From contig UQOE01000018.1 of the NCBI GenBank assembly GCA_900542575.1, positions 1 to 45,984 on the forward strand: DNA of 45,984 nucleotides, in the 5' to 3' direction. Positions 22,623-31,091 of this stretch are shown here, in pieces. Both the position numbers and the translations under genes were made by a program. Position 1 is the first letter of the stretch; each line of letters begins with the position of its first letter. The notes beneath the pieces were generated by a model. That model did not search any database, had not been told where the DNA came from, and saw only the letters and a program-made list of their open reading frames with translations. The stretch comes from an uncultured Oscillospiraceae bacterium (GTDB lineage: Bacteria > Bacillota > Clostridia > Oscillospirales > Acutalibacteraceae).

Positions 22623-23707
22623 ATTTTGTTGCAGCCATCATCGTCGCTGTCGCAGTGGCATTCGCCATCAGCGCACTGCTGGGTACCAAAATGGTGCCCT
22701 GGCTCCATAAACTGAAATTTGGCCAGACCATTCTGGATATCGGTCCCAACTGGCACAAGAAGAAACAGGGTACGCCGACTATGGGCGGCCTGATGTTTAT
22801 CATCGCCACGATTGTCACCTTCCTCATCGTTGTCCTCATTGACGTTCTGATGCACGGCGACCTGGTCGGCACGACAGAAGCCGCCAAATCGCTGGGCGTT
22901 GTGGCAACCTCCGGCGCCGCCAAGGCGAAAATCTGGGGCGGCCTCATCATGGCACTCGGCTTCGGCATCATTGGCTTTGCCGACGATTACATTAAAATTA
23001 AAAAGAAACAGAATGAGGGGCTCACGGTCATACAGAAGACGGTGCTGCAGCTCATCCTGATTGCGGCGTATATCGTGACGCTGATCCTCTCCGGCAACAC
23101 CTATATGTATCTGCCGCTGCACCACTCGGTCTGGGACTACGGCAACCTGTTCTGGTTCGTTGTCATTACAGCTATCGTCATGTATGCGACGGTCAATGCG
23201 GTCAACTTTACCGACGGCATTGACGGTCTCTGCGGATCGGTCACCATTACAGCGGCCGTTGCCTTCGGCGTCATGGCATTTATGCGCAGCTATCTCGGTG
23301 CCTCGGTGCTCGCGGCAGCTCTTGCCGGCGCGCTCGGCGGCTACCTCATCTGGAACTGGCATCCGGCCAAGTGCTTTATGGGCGACACCGGCTCCATGTT
23401 CCTCGGAGGCATGATGATTGCACTCGCCTACGATGTCGACTGCCCGCTGATCCTGCTCCTCGCCGGAATTATCTATGTCATTGAGGGCGGCTCCGACGTC
23501 ATCCAGATCCTCTATTTCAAAATCACCCGGAAGATTGCACAGAGGAAAGATCCGAACGCCACGGGCAAGCGCCTGTTTAAGATGGCGCCGATCCATCACT
23601 CCTTTGAACTGAGCGGCTGGAGCGAAGAGAAGATCTGCGTGGTCTTCTCTCTGGTCAACCTCGTCGGCGGATTCCTTTCCTGCCTCATTTTCTATCTGGA
23701 CAAATAA
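22619..23707 (+). CDS. mraY: Phospho-MurNAc-pentapeptide transferase MraY
   Basis: A 362-residue enzyme with about ten membrane helices that moves phospho-MurNAc-pentapeptide to undecaprenyl phosphate, making lipid I. Motifs: KKKQGTPTMGG, FADDYIKIKKK (catalytic aspartates), NFTDGIDGL and the histidine-rich MAPIHHSFEL. The start overlaps the murF stop by 4 nt (ATGA), so translation is coupled. Confidence 0.98.
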   Translation: MNFVAAIIVAVAVAFAISALLGTKMVPWLHKLKFGQTILDIGPNWHKKKQGTPTMGGLMFIIATIVTFLIVVLIDVLMHGDLVGTTEAAKSLGVVATSGAAKAKIWGGLIMALGFGIIGFADDYIKIKKKQNEGLTVIQKTVLQLILIAAYIVTLILSGNTYMYLPLHHSVWDYGNLFWFVVITAIVMYATVNAVNFTDGIDGLCGSVTITAAVAFGVMAFMRSYLGASVLAAALAGALGGYLIWNWHPAKCFMGDTGSMFLGGMMIALAYDVDCPLILLLAGIIYVIEGGSDVIQILYFKITRKIAQRKDPNATGKRLFKMAPIHHSFELSGWSEEKICVVFSLVNLVGGFLSCLIFYLDK

Positions 23708-23731
23708 TCATTACCACAGGAGATCTCGACA

Positions 23732-25021
23732 ATGGCAAATGCAAACACACGGCAGAGGCCGCGCAGCGGAACGGCCCCCAGGCGGAGACAGCAGCCGAAT
23801 CGAACGGCGCCCGCCCGGAGAAGGAAGTCCCGCTGGAAAAATGAGGGCGGCATGGACATCATGTTCATGGTGCTGGTTCTGATCCTGCTCGCCATTGGGC
23901 TGGTTATGCTTTTTTCCGCGAGCTACTCATACAGCTATTACTATAAGGGCAGCGGAACCTATTTTTTCAAGCGCCAGCTGATCTTCGCCATCCTGGGTCT
24001 CATCCTGATGTTTGCGGTGTCGCGGTTTGACTATCACAAGTTCAAGCCAACCTCTCCATGGATCCTGGGCATCACCTACATTTTGCTGGTTGTGGTACTG
24101 TTTGCGCCCCAGCCGGAGGGCTTTGAGGAGTTTCACCGCTGGATCCGCCTCGGTTCTTTCTCATTCCAGCCCTCGGAAATTGCAAAATTTGCGCTGATCC
24201 TCTTCCTTTCCTGGCACGTGGACCGGAACTATATGCGCATAAACACGAAAGCACCGTCCACATCAAGGCTTGGACAGATGTTTCTGGGACCGGACGGGAA
24301 GAGCCGAATTAAGGCCAGAACAGAAGATCTGATTCTCTATCTCGTCATCATTTTATCCATGGCCTTCCTGGTCTATCTGGAAAACCACGTCTCCGGTGCT
24401 ATCCTCATTGTCCTGCTCGGCATCGTCATGCTTTACCTTGCGGGGTTCAGCCAGAAGGGCATCGCCGTTTTCTGCCTGATTATTGTCGTCGCAGCGCTCA
24501 TTGTCGTCGCCGATCCTAAAATTCTTCCGGAACACGCTGCTTATCGAATTACGGCGTGGCGCAATAAGGACTATCAGCCGACCGGACAGCGTTGGCAGAC
24601 GAACCAGGCGCTCTACGCCATCGGTTCCGGCGGATTCTTCGGCGTCGGACTCGGAAACTCCAAGATGAAGCAGCTCTACGTCTCTGAGCCGCAGAACGAC
24701 TTCATTTTCTCCATCGTCTGCGAAGAACTGGGCTTCCTGGGCGCTCTGATCATCATCATTCTGTTCGCCCTTCTGGTTTGGCGCGGATTCGTGATCGGTA
24801 TCCATGCAAGAGACAAGTTCGGTGCTTTTATGAGCATGGGCATGTCCTTCCAGATCGGTCTCCAGGTGGTTCTGAATATCCTGGTTGTCACCGATATGAT
24901 GCCGAATACCGGCATCAGTCTTCCATTCTTCAGCTACGGTGGCACCTCATTGCTGATGCTGCTGTTTGAAATGGGAATCATACTGGCCATCTCTCGGGAG
25001 GCCAAACTGAGAAAAAACTGA
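23732..25021 (+). CDS. ftsW: SEDS glycosyltransferase FtsW
   Basis: A 429-residue polytopic SEDS protein that polymerises lipid II at the septum together with a class B PBP. After an Arg-rich cytoplasmic tail (about 38 residues), nine to ten helices follow, with FKRQLIFAILG, HRWIRLGSFSFQPSEIAKFALI, YQPTGQRWQTNQALYAIGSGGFFGVGLG-type motifs (GSGGFFGVGLG) and PNTGISLPFFSYGGTS near the end. The serine/glutamate motif QPSEIAK is a family hallmark. ATG 23732 follows AGGAGA. The PBP in the same cluster is the natural partner; RodA or SpoVE are related alternatives, but position favours FtsW. Confidence 0.95.
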   Translation: MANANTRQRPRSGTAPRRRQQPNRTAPARRRKSRWKNEGGMDIMFMVLVLILLAIGLVMLFSASYSYSYYYKGSGTYFFKRQLIFAILGLILMFAVSRFDYHKFKPTSPWILGITYILLVVVLFAPQPEGFEEFHRWIRLGSFSFQPSEIAKFALILFLSWHVDRNYMRINTKAPSTSRLGQMFLGPDGKSRIKARTEDLILYLVIILSMAFLVYLENHVSGAILIVLLGIVMLYLAGFSQKGIAVFCLIIVVAALIVVADPKILPEHAAYRITAWRNKDYQPTGQRWQTNQALYAIGSGGFFGVGLGNSKMKQLYVSEPQNDFIFSIVCEELGFLGALIIIILFALLVWRGFVIGIHARDKFGAFMSMGMSFQIGLQVVLNILVVTDMMPNTGISLPFFSYGGTSLLMLLFEMGIILAISREAKLRKN

Positions 25022-25050
25022 AACGTGTTCTGAAAAAGGAGAGATCTCTT

Positions 25051-26172
25051 TTGAAAATTCTGTTTGCAGCCGGGGGAACCGGCGGACATATCAACCCGGC
25101 TCTCGCGGTTGCCGGCAAGCTCCGGGAAAAATACGGCGATGAGGCCGAAATCCTCTTTGTCGGCACTCCGACTCATATGGAGACCCGGCTGGTACCCGAG
25201 GCGGGATTCAACTTCGCTTCCGTCGACGTCCGCGGTTTTTATCGCGGCCTGTCATGGAATAACGTCAAGCGCGATACCGCGGCTGTTTTTAAGATGTTTT
25301 CCGGTTCCCGCGCCGCGAAAAAAATCATCCGGGAATTTGCGCCCGATGCCGCCATCGGCTTCGGCGGCTATGTCTCCGGCCCGGTCATTCGCGCAGCCCA
25401 CAAACTGGGTGTCCCGACGGCTATTCACGAACAGAACGCATTCCCGGGTATTACCAATAAGGCGCTGGCCAAGCAGGTCGACCTGGTCATGCTGACGTCA
25501 GAGGACGCCGCAGCCCGCATGGAATGCCGAAACAAGCCGATCGTCACCGGTCTCCCGGTCCGTGAAGAGATGATTCGTGCCGACCGCGCCGCCTGCCGCC
25601 GAAAGCTCGGTATTCCGGACGACAAACTGCTGATTCTCTCCATGGGCGGAAGTCTTGGCGCAGATACGATCAATGAGGCCATGATTGAACTCATCACGGC
25701 GAAAAAGGACGACCACGACTGTTATTTTATCCACTCTATGGGTCAGTACGGCTCCTATGTTCCCGGACGGCTGAAGGAAAACGGCGTAGATCTGGACCAT
25801 CGTGACGATATCGATGTCCGGGAATATATCAGTGACATGGAGGTCTGCATGCCGGCAGCCGATATTGTCATCTGCCGGTCCGGCGCCTCTTCACTCTATG
25901 AACTCCGTGCGCTGGGAAAAGCTTCTATCCTCATCCCGTCTCCGAATGTCGCGGAAAATCACCAGTATTACAACGCAATGGAACTGGTCAACCACGACGC
26001 GGCGGAAATTATTGAGGAAAAGGATCTGACCGGTGAGAAGCTTCTCTCCATGGTCAACGAACTCATCGAAAACCCGGATAAGCTCCATGCCATGGAACAG
26101 AACGCCAAATCCATGGCCATCCTCGATTCCGCAGACCGCATCGCAGATCAGCTGGTCGGTCTGATCGGCTGA
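25051..26172 (+). CDS. murG: UDP-GlcNAc lipid I N-acetylglucosaminyltransferase MurG
   Basis: A 373-residue GT-B enzyme that adds GlcNAc to lipid I on the inner membrane face, completing lipid II. Family motifs: FAAGGTGGHINPALA at the start, GFGGYVSGPV, HEQNAFPG, and the donor site SMGGSLGAD and ICRSGASSLYE. The start is TTG 25051 with AAGGAGAG upstream, giving the usual N-terminus. It sits between ftsW and ftsQ as in many Firmicutes. Confidence 0.98.
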   Translation: MKILFAAGGTGGHINPALAVAGKLREKYGDEAEILFVGTPTHMETRLVPEAGFNFASVDVRGFYRGLSWNNVKRDTAAVFKMFSGSRAAKKIIREFAPDAAIGFGGYVSGPVIRAAHKLGVPTAIHEQNAFPGITNKALAKQVDLVMLTSEDAAARMECRNKPIVTGLPVREEMIRADRAACRRKLGIPDDKLLILSMGGSLGADTINEAMIELITAKKDDHDCYFIHSMGQYGSYVPGRLKENGVDLDHRDDIDVREYISDMEVCMPAADIVICRSGASSLYELRALGKASILIPSPNVAENHQYYNAMELVNHDAAEIIEEKDLTGEKLLSMVNELIENPDKLHAMEQNAKSMAILDSADRIADQLVGLIG

Positions 26173-26203
26173 TCGAATCGGCACAGATTGCTGGAGGAAG
26201 AGA

Positions 26204-27568
26204 ATGGAAGATCGAAATTCGGCGCAGAGACGCGCAGCGCGTGCGGCACGTAATCGAAATGTAGCAGCTTCATCCCGAAGAAGATCCGCTTCGGGGCGTT
26301 CCCGCTCCCGCAGCACCCAGCAGAGCCGCGGGACAGCGGCTTCCCGTTCGAAGGAAGAAGTGCGGCGCGCGCACCGCAGTAAGAGAGAAAAGCAGAGGAG
26401 GGCAAGACGGCGTTTTCGCCTGTTCCTCGTCTTTTTGCTGGTTCTGATTACTGCCATAGTTCTCTGTCTGACTGTCTTTTTTAAAATTGCGGATATTCGT
26501 GTCGAAGGGCATTCCCAGTACACAGATGCCCAGATTATCTCTGCCAGCGGTGTCTCCAAAGGGGATAACCTCTTCCTGTCCCGTACCTCGAAAGTGCGGG
26601 AGAACCTGAATCGTGCACTCCCTTACACCGATGAGGTGACGCTGGAGCGGAAACTGCCGGATACGCTTGTCATCCACGTCAACGATTCGCGGATTACAAC
26701 CGCTATCCAGGACGGTTCTTCCTACGTCCTGCTCAACAGCAGCGACGTCGTTATGAAAGTGGCCCGGAATAAGCAGGAACTGCAGCAGATTATGGCGGAG
26801 CAGGCGGAGCGGAAGGAGATTGACCGCACGCCGTCGACGTCGGTCACCGCGACAGTGCCGTCTTCCCGCTCCCAAACCGGTACGCTGTCCGGCTCCACAA
26901 CATCATCCAGTGCCTCGCAGACCCGAACGACCCAGAGTCGGACACGGGCACTGAGCCGCATAACACCCGGCCTTATTATTGCCCATGCGGCGGCAACCTC
27001 ATCAGCACAATGGACTGCATCTTCCACGACTGCGAGCACAACAGATGCGGAGACTGCCTCCGAAAAGGCAATGGAGAACCTTCTGATACTGCGCGGCCTG
27101 AAAGTGAAATCGGCCGAAATCGGAAAAACGGTGGAAGTGGCGGAAAACGACAACTGGCAGCTCTGCAGTCAAATTCGCAAGGATCTCCGGAGCCTGAAGT
27201 TCCAGGGCGTGACAATGCTCGACGTCCGCCGCCACGCGGATATTCAGATGATGTACCGCAACCGTATTTTGATCCGTCTTGGGTCTTCCAGCGATCTTTC
27301 CGAGAAACTGCGGATGGCAAAGTCGGTGCTGCGGCAGCAGGATGCTTTTTCCGATACGCAGACCGGTGAGCTGGATGTCTCCATTTCCGGCAAGGCCTAT
27401 TTTATGGCCGGGAAAATTACTTCGACTTCCAAACGGCGGACAACATCCGCTTCTTCGGTCAGCAGCACGGCACGCCGCAGTACTTCGGCATCGCTCCGCC
27501 CGACAACGGCGCGGCAGACGGGCGCCTACGGAGTGAATACGAGGCAGATGACCTCACATTCGTGGTGA
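26204..27568 (+). CDS. ftsQ: Cell division protein FtsQ/DivIB with low-complexity insertion
   Basis: A 454-residue bitopic division protein, longer than the usual 250-300. Residues 1-70 are an Arg/Ser-rich cytoplasmic tail, 71-93 the membrane helix, 96-165 the POTRA domain (IADIRVEGHSQYTDAQII...), then the start of the beta domain. A Ser/Thr-rich, low-complexity stretch (about 205-285) interrupts it before the conserved LILRGLKVKSAEIGK and the rest of the domain (to about 405); the last 50 residues are again Ser/Thr/Arg-rich. FtsQ links FtsL and partners to the septum. ATG 26204 follows GGAGGAAG. Identification rests on topology, POTRA and position. Confidence 0.9.
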   Translation: MEDRNSAQRRAARAARNRNVAASSRRRSASGRSRSRSTQQSRGTAASRSKEEVRRAHRSKREKQRRARRRFRLFLVFLLVLITAIVLCLTVFFKIADIRVEGHSQYTDAQIISASGVSKGDNLFLSRTSKVRENLNRALPYTDEVTLERKLPDTLVIHVNDSRITTAIQDGSSYVLLNSSDVVMKVARNKQELQQIMAEQAERKEIDRTPSTSVTATVPSSRSQTGTLSGSTTSSSASQTRTTQSRTRALSRITPGLIIAHAAATSSAQWTASSTTASTTDAETASEKAMENLLILRGLKVKSAEIGKTVEVAENDNWQLCSQIRKDLRSLKFQGVTMLDVRRHADIQMMYRNRILIRLGSSSDLSEKLRMAKSVLRQQDAFSDTQTGELDVSISGKAYFMAGKITSTSKRRTTSASSVSSTARRSTSASLRPTTARQTGAYGVNTRQMTSHSW

Positions 27569-27609
27569 ACACATGTACGAAACTTGCACATCGGGCAGGT
27601 ACAAAAGCA

Positions 27610-27638
27610 TTGAATTTTGTGAACCTGCATGATAATAT
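27610..27638 (+). promoter_or_regulatory. Promoter of ftsZ
   Basis: TTGAAT (27610-27615), 17 nt, then TAATAT (27633-27638), about 95 nt before ftsZ. In the leader ATAGG-G-CCGG and CCGG-CCTAT (about 27670-27695) can form a 9-bp hairpin with one bulge. Confidence 0.6.
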
Positions 27639-27731
27639 AGATACCAGTATATTTTAATGTCAAATACTATATAGGGCCGGTCAGCGGCCGGCCTATCCAT
27701 AAATGGCAGAGTCTTAAGGGAGGACCCCGGA

Positions 27732-28934
27732 ATGAGTTTTGAAATGGCGGCAGATTTTGAGAGTGTAGTGCAGATCAAGGTGATCGGGGTCGGCGGAGGC
27801 GGCGGAAATGCCGTCAACCGGATGATTCGCTCTGATGTCCGCGGCGTGGAATTCGTCGCAGTCAATACCGATAAGCATGTTCTCATTCATTCGCAGGCTA
27901 CCCATAAAATCCAAATCGGTGAAAAAGTCACGAAAGGGCAGGGCGCCGGAGCACGTCCGGAAATCGGAAAACGTGCTGCCGAAGAGAGCAAGGAAGTCCT
28001 GACAGATGCTCTTAAGGGCACAGACATGGTCTTTATTACAGCCGGCATGGGCGGCGGCACCGGAACCGGTGCGGCACCCGTCATTGCTGCTCTCGCAAAA
28101 GATATGGGCATCCTGACCGTTGGCATTGTCACGAAGCCGTTTGCTTTTGAGGGCAAACACCGCATGGAACAGGCAGAGGCCGGCATCGCCGAGCTCGCCG
28201 AGCATGTGGACAGTCTGGTCGTCATCCCGAATGAACGCCTGAAATATTTCTCGGAAGAGAAAATTACGCTTGCCAATGCTTTTGACGCAGCCGACGATGT
28301 TCTCCGCCAAGGTGTCAAGAGCATCTCAGAGCTCATCAAAGTCCCGGGCTTCATTAACCTCGACTTTGCCGACGTCAGCGCAATTATGCGCGACGCTGGT
28401 CATGCCCACATGGGCGTAGGCCGCGCCAGCGGCAAGGACAAGGCGGAAGTCGCAGCAAAGGCGGCTGTTTCCAGCCCGCTGCTTGAGACCAGCATTGAAG
28501 GGGCTCACGGCGTCATCATCAGCATCACTTCCTCTCCGGACATCGGACTGGAAGAGGTGGAGACCGCTTCCTCCTACATTGCGGAGGCCGCACATCCGGA
28601 CGCAAACATCATCTGGGGTGTCGCTTTCGACGACACGCTGCAGGATGAAATGGTCATCACGGTCATTGCAACCGGTTTCGGCGTAGAGGACGAGGACGCA
28701 GACACGGGACTCGACCTGCCGGACTTCAACGCACTGGACCTCGACATCCCGACCCGCAAGCCGGGGACGACTTCCACCTCTCCGAAGGCGCAGATCGACA
28801 GCAATATTTTTACCTACAGCGACGATAAGGGCACAAAGAAGAAGTCGAAAAAGAAGGGCTCCGACAGCTACGGCTTTGACGACGACGATGACTACTTTGA
28901 CTCCATCGACGATATCTTTTCCAACCGGAAATAA
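27732..28934 (+). CDS. ftsZ: Cell division protein FtsZ
   Basis: A 400-residue tubulin-like GTPase that forms the Z ring. The glycine loop GGGGGNAVNRM (21-31), the signature GGGTGTG (107-113), NERL, and the T7 catalytic loop NLDFADV (209-215) are all present, so polymerisation and GTP hydrolysis should be intact. After residue 330 a variable linker leads to a very acidic end (DDDDDYFDSIDDIFSNRK). The usual terminal peptide (D-IP-FLR type) that binds FtsA and SepF is not clearly present; DDIFSNRK may be its counterpart. ATG 27732 follows GGGAGG. rpmE, not spoIIGA-sigE, comes next. Confidence 0.98.
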   Translation: MSFEMAADFESVVQIKVIGVGGGGGNAVNRMIRSDVRGVEFVAVNTDKHVLIHSQATHKIQIGEKVTKGQGAGARPEIGKRAAEESKEVLTDALKGTDMVFITAGMGGGTGTGAAPVIAALAKDMGILTVGIVTKPFAFEGKHRMEQAEAGIAELAEHVDSLVVIPNERLKYFSEEKITLANAFDAADDVLRQGVKSISELIKVPGFINLDFADVSAIMRDAGHAHMGVGRASGKDKAEVAAKAAVSSPLLETSIEGAHGVIISITSSPDIGLEEVETASSYIAEAAHPDANIIWGVAFDDTLQDEMVITVIATGFGVEDEDADTGLDLPDFNALDLDIPTRKPGTTSTSPKAQIDSNIFTYSDDKGTKKKSKKKGSDSYGFDDDDDYFDSIDDIFSNRK

Positions 28935-28955
28935 CCCATTCTTCGAATGTAAAGA

Positions 28956-28990
28956 GGGCAGGCTGCACGGCGGTTCTGCCCCTTTTCTTT
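28956..28990 (+). terminator. Intrinsic terminator after ftsZ
   Basis: GGGCAG (28956-28961) pairs with CTGCCC (28976-28981) and CTTTTCTTTT follows. It closes the dcw transcript. Confidence 0.7.
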
Positions 28991-29017
28991 TCCACGGCGG
29001 AAAGCCAAAAATTTGGG

Positions 29018-29046
29018 TTGCAATTCAATTACTGTTTTGATATAAT
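29018..29046 (+). promoter_or_regulatory. Promoter of rpmE
   Basis: TTGCAA (29018-29023), exactly 17 nt, then a perfect TATAAT (29041-29046). The leader holds a small hairpin GGGCG-GAAG-CGCCC near 29065-29078. Confidence 0.85.
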
Positions 29047-29103
29047 TCATGGGTAACGAATGAGGGCGGAAGCGCCCCGAATCAGCTGAAAGAGGTGAAT
29101 AGA

Positions 29104-29310
29104 ATGAAGGAAGGAATCCATCCGAAGTATGGTCCTACAACCGTAAGATGCGCTTGCGGAGCAACGTATGAGACCTGCTCTACTGTTCAGGACATCCGTG
29201 TTGATATCTGCTCTAAATGCCATCCATTCTTCACTGGCAAGCAGAAGCTTGTAGATACCGGTGGACGTGTTGACAGATTCAACAAACGTTATGCCAAGAA
29301 GAACGGCTAA
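29104..29310 (+). CDS. rpmE: 50S ribosomal protein L31 (zinc-binding form)
   Basis: A 68-residue L31 protein with the start MKEGIHPKYG and four cysteines (Cys16, Cys18, Cys36, Cys39), i.e. the zinc-binding form. The second form without cysteines, used under zinc starvation in other bacteria, is not in the window. I start at ATG 29104 behind AAAGAGGTGA; an ATG nine bases upstream would overlap that site. It has its own promoter and terminator. Confidence 0.97.
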   Translation: MKEGIHPKYGPTTVRCACGATYETCSTVQDIRVDICSKCHPFFTGKQKLVDTGGRVDRFNKRYAKKNG

Positions 29311-29324
29311 ACATCGAAAAATAA

Positions 29325-29352
29325 GGCGGTACAGTTCTGTACCGCCATTTTT
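29325..29352 (+). terminator. Intrinsic terminator after rpmE
   Basis: A perfect 10-bp stem (GGCGGTACAG with CTGTACCGCC, loop TT) is followed by ATTTTT. Confidence 0.85.
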
Positions 29353-29379
29353 CATACCTGCAGGAGGCAGACTTGACTT

Positions 29380-30003
29380 ATGGATGAATACCGCACGGTG
29401 CGGAAAGAGGCGTCGGGCTTTCTGGAGGTCAGACGCTCCAAGTTCTATTGCTATGCCTGCCCGGTTCGGACACAGAAAGAGGCGGAGGAGTTTCTGGCAA
29501 GGATTCGAGAAAAGCACCGGGACGCCCGTCACAATGTGCCGGCGTATCGAATCCTTACCGGAAATCTGCAGCACTGTTCCGATGACGGGGAGCCCTCCGG
29601 CACGGCCGGCCGTCCGGTGCTGGACGTCCTGCTCGGGCAGGACGTCACAGATGCCTGTGTCGTCATCACCCGCTATTTCGGCGGCGTGCTGCTTGGAACC
29701 GGTGGCCTGGTCCGCGCCTATACAGAGAGCGCAGAGAGGGCTCTGGAGGCCGCAGAAGTTGTGACTATGCGCCGTATGGTCTATGGCCGTGTCCGGCTGG
29801 ACTACGGCCTCTATGGACGCTTTCCGGCAATTGCAGCGGAGCACTGCGGACAGATCCTGCGGACAGACTTTGGCACGGATGTTACGGCCGAACTGCTGCT
29901 TCCGACAGAAGAGGTGCCGCGTTTTGAGAGAGAACTTGCCGACCGGAGTGCCGGCCGCGCCTCACTGGAGCAGCTGGGCGAGCGTTTTGCACCGGCTGAC
30001 TGA
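29380..30003 (+). CDS. YigZ/IMPACT family protein
   Basis: A 207-residue protein of the YigZ (UPF0029 N-terminal, DUF1949 C-terminal) family. KSKF-type start (RRSKFYCYACPV), HNVPAYRI, then DDGEPSGTAGRPVL and VVITRYFGGVLLGTGGLVRAY are diagnostic. The family is related to eukaryotic IMPACT, and a link to translation or nucleic acid binding has been suggested, but its role in bacteria is unknown. ATG 29380 has GGAGG at a rather long distance (about 12 nt). Confidence 0.93.
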   Translation: MDEYRTVRKEASGFLEVRRSKFYCYACPVRTQKEAEEFLARIREKHRDARHNVPAYRILTGNLQHCSDDGEPSGTAGRPVLDVLLGQDVTDACVVITRYFGGVLLGTGGLVRAYTESAERALEAAEVVTMRRMVYGRVRLDYGLYGRFPAIAAEHCGQILRTDFGTDVTAELLLPTEEVPRFERELADRSAGRASLEQLGERFAPAD

Positions 30004-30010
30004 AAAAGAA

Positions 30011-30048
30011 AGACCGCGGAATGGCTGCAAAGCCATTCTGCGGTCTTT
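30011..30048. terminator. Bidirectional terminator between the YigZ gene and the minus-strand gene
   Basis: AGACCGC-G-GAATGGCT pairs with AGCCATTC-T-GCGGTCT around GCAA; T-rich tails lie on both strands. Confidence 0.88.
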
Positions 30049-30051
30049 TTC

Positions 30052-30363
30052 TTACCACTTTTCCGTCGGATACTTTCCGTTGTAGTTCAGAAAACGGTTG
30101 TCGATGTGGCGGGGTGAGAAACGGGTTCCCTGCTCCATCTGATATTCACGGCTCTTTTCCTCCATGATGTCCTTTACATCAGGGTCTTTGCGGAAATAGC
30201 CGTGCAGTGCTTTGCAGCGGGCCTCAAATTCAGCATCTTTTTCCAGGAGACTGACATAATTTTCATCCTGGTGTGCGCGGATATATTCGTTTCCCTCACG
30301 GATGACAGCTTCTGCTCTCTTCTGATAGCTGTCCGCAAGGCCGGTATTTTCGAATTTTTTCAT
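30052..30363 (-). CDS. Hypothetical protein, 103 residues
   Basis: Not recognised. The sequence is soluble and mostly helical, rich in Glu, Lys, Tyr and Arg, with no membrane segment or signal peptide; the last 30 residues (FSPRHIDNRFLNYNG) look less regular. ATG 30363 is preceded by AAAGGAGGAG at ideal spacing and by a clear promoter, and the gene ends 1 nt before the T-tail of a terminator, so it is surely expressed. No function is proposed. Confidence 0.78.
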   Translation of the reverse strand: MKKFENTGLADSYQKRAEAVIREGNEYIRAHQDENYVSLLEKDAEFEARCKALHGYFRKDPDVKDIMEEKSREYQMEQGTRFSPRHIDNRFLNYNGKYPTEKW

Positions 30364-30387
30364 ACGTACTCCTCCTTTGCTGGGTCC

Positions 30388-30415
30388 ATTATACCAATTG
30401 TGCCCAATTTTTCAA
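30388..30415 (-). promoter_or_regulatory. Promoter of the 103-residue gene
   Basis: On the minus strand TTGAAA (30415-30410), 16 nt, then TATAAT (30393-30388), about 25 nt before the start codon. Confidence 0.8.
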
Positions 30416-30419
30416 GGGC

Positions 30420-30459
30420 AAAAAAGGCACATTGCAGATTCTGATTTCTGCAATGTGCC
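30420..30459 (-). terminator. Intrinsic terminator after the 102-residue gene
   Basis: A perfect 13-bp stem (30447-30459 with 30426-30438) followed on the minus strand by six T. It ends the ireB transcript just before the next gene's promoter. Confidence 0.88.
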
Positions 30460-30482
30460 TGCTGCTTTTATGGGACTAGCTG

Positions 30483-30791
30483 TTATTTCCCTTTGTGCTC
30501 ACGGAGCGCGCGCTCCAACCAGATGGAGGCGATGTCCATGGCCGGGTAGAGCCCGTTTTTCTCGCTCTTCTTAATGACGATTTCAGCCGGATTGGAACTC
30601 GGGTCCGTCGAAATGAGCTGGATGAGCACGCGGTCTGCCACCTCGAGGTCCTTGAACATCTTGGTGCTTGTTATGGTGAGCATAACGACGTACGGGTCGT
30701 ACATATTGCCATAGTAGAGGGTATTGCCCTTCCGAACGAGGGGATAGCCCTTATAGGTGAGGAACTGCTTTCCTTCCGCCAATGTATTCAC
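30483..30791 (-). CDS. Conserved-looking hypothetical protein, 102 residues, downstream of ireB
   Basis: Not recognised with confidence. A soluble alpha/beta protein (YKGYPLVRKGNTLYYGNMYDPYVVMLTI looks like a run of short strands in two pieces, followed by helices), ending in the basic LREHKGK. ATG 30791 has TGGAGTG upstream. It follows ireB by 23 nt and shares its terminator, so it belongs to the same transcript, in the place where ruvX and a small YrzB-like gene usually stand. Confidence 0.78.
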   Translation of the reverse strand: MNTLAEGKQFLTYKGYPLVRKGNTLYYGNMYDPYVVMLTITSTKMFKDLEVADRVLIQLISTDPSSNPAEIVIKKSEKNGLYPAMDIASIWLERALREHKGK

Positions 30792-30814
30792 TCCATTCTA
30801 ATAGTCGGTGCCGC

Positions 30815-31060
30815 TTATTTGTTCAGGAAATTGCGGACCAGAGCCTGCAGCAGCTCGTCGCGGTCAATGCGGCGAATCAGGTTGCGGGCATTATTGTGGG
30901 TGGTGATATACGTCGGGTCTTCCGTAAGAACATATCCGACGATCTGACTGATGGGGTTGTAGCCCTTCTCCTCCAGCGCGGTATAGACCTCGTCCAGAAT
31001 TTTTTTCATTTCAGCATCGGAGTCTTCCTTCAGGGAAAACTGGATTGTCTTATCAGTCAT
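30815..31060 (-). CDS. ireB: IreB family regulatory phosphoprotein (UPF0297)
   Basis: An 81-residue protein of the IreB/YrzL family. The start MTDKTIQFSL keeps the two threonines (Thr2, Thr5) that align with the phosphorylated pair of Enterococcus IreB, which is a substrate of the PASTA kinase IreK and influences cephalosporin tolerance. NPISQIVGYVLTEDPTYI and ARNLIRRIDRDE are strongly conserved. I start at ATG 31060, right behind GGAGGTGA; the upstream frame is noise. It has its own promoter. No PASTA kinase gene lies in this window. Confidence 0.95.
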   Translation of the reverse strand: MTDKTIQFSLKEDSDAEMKKILDEVYTALEEKGYNPISQIVGYVLTEDPTYITTHNNARNLIRRIDRDELLQALVRNFLNK

Positions 31061-31091
31061 GCTGTCACCTCCAAAAGATAAATCTTTACTT

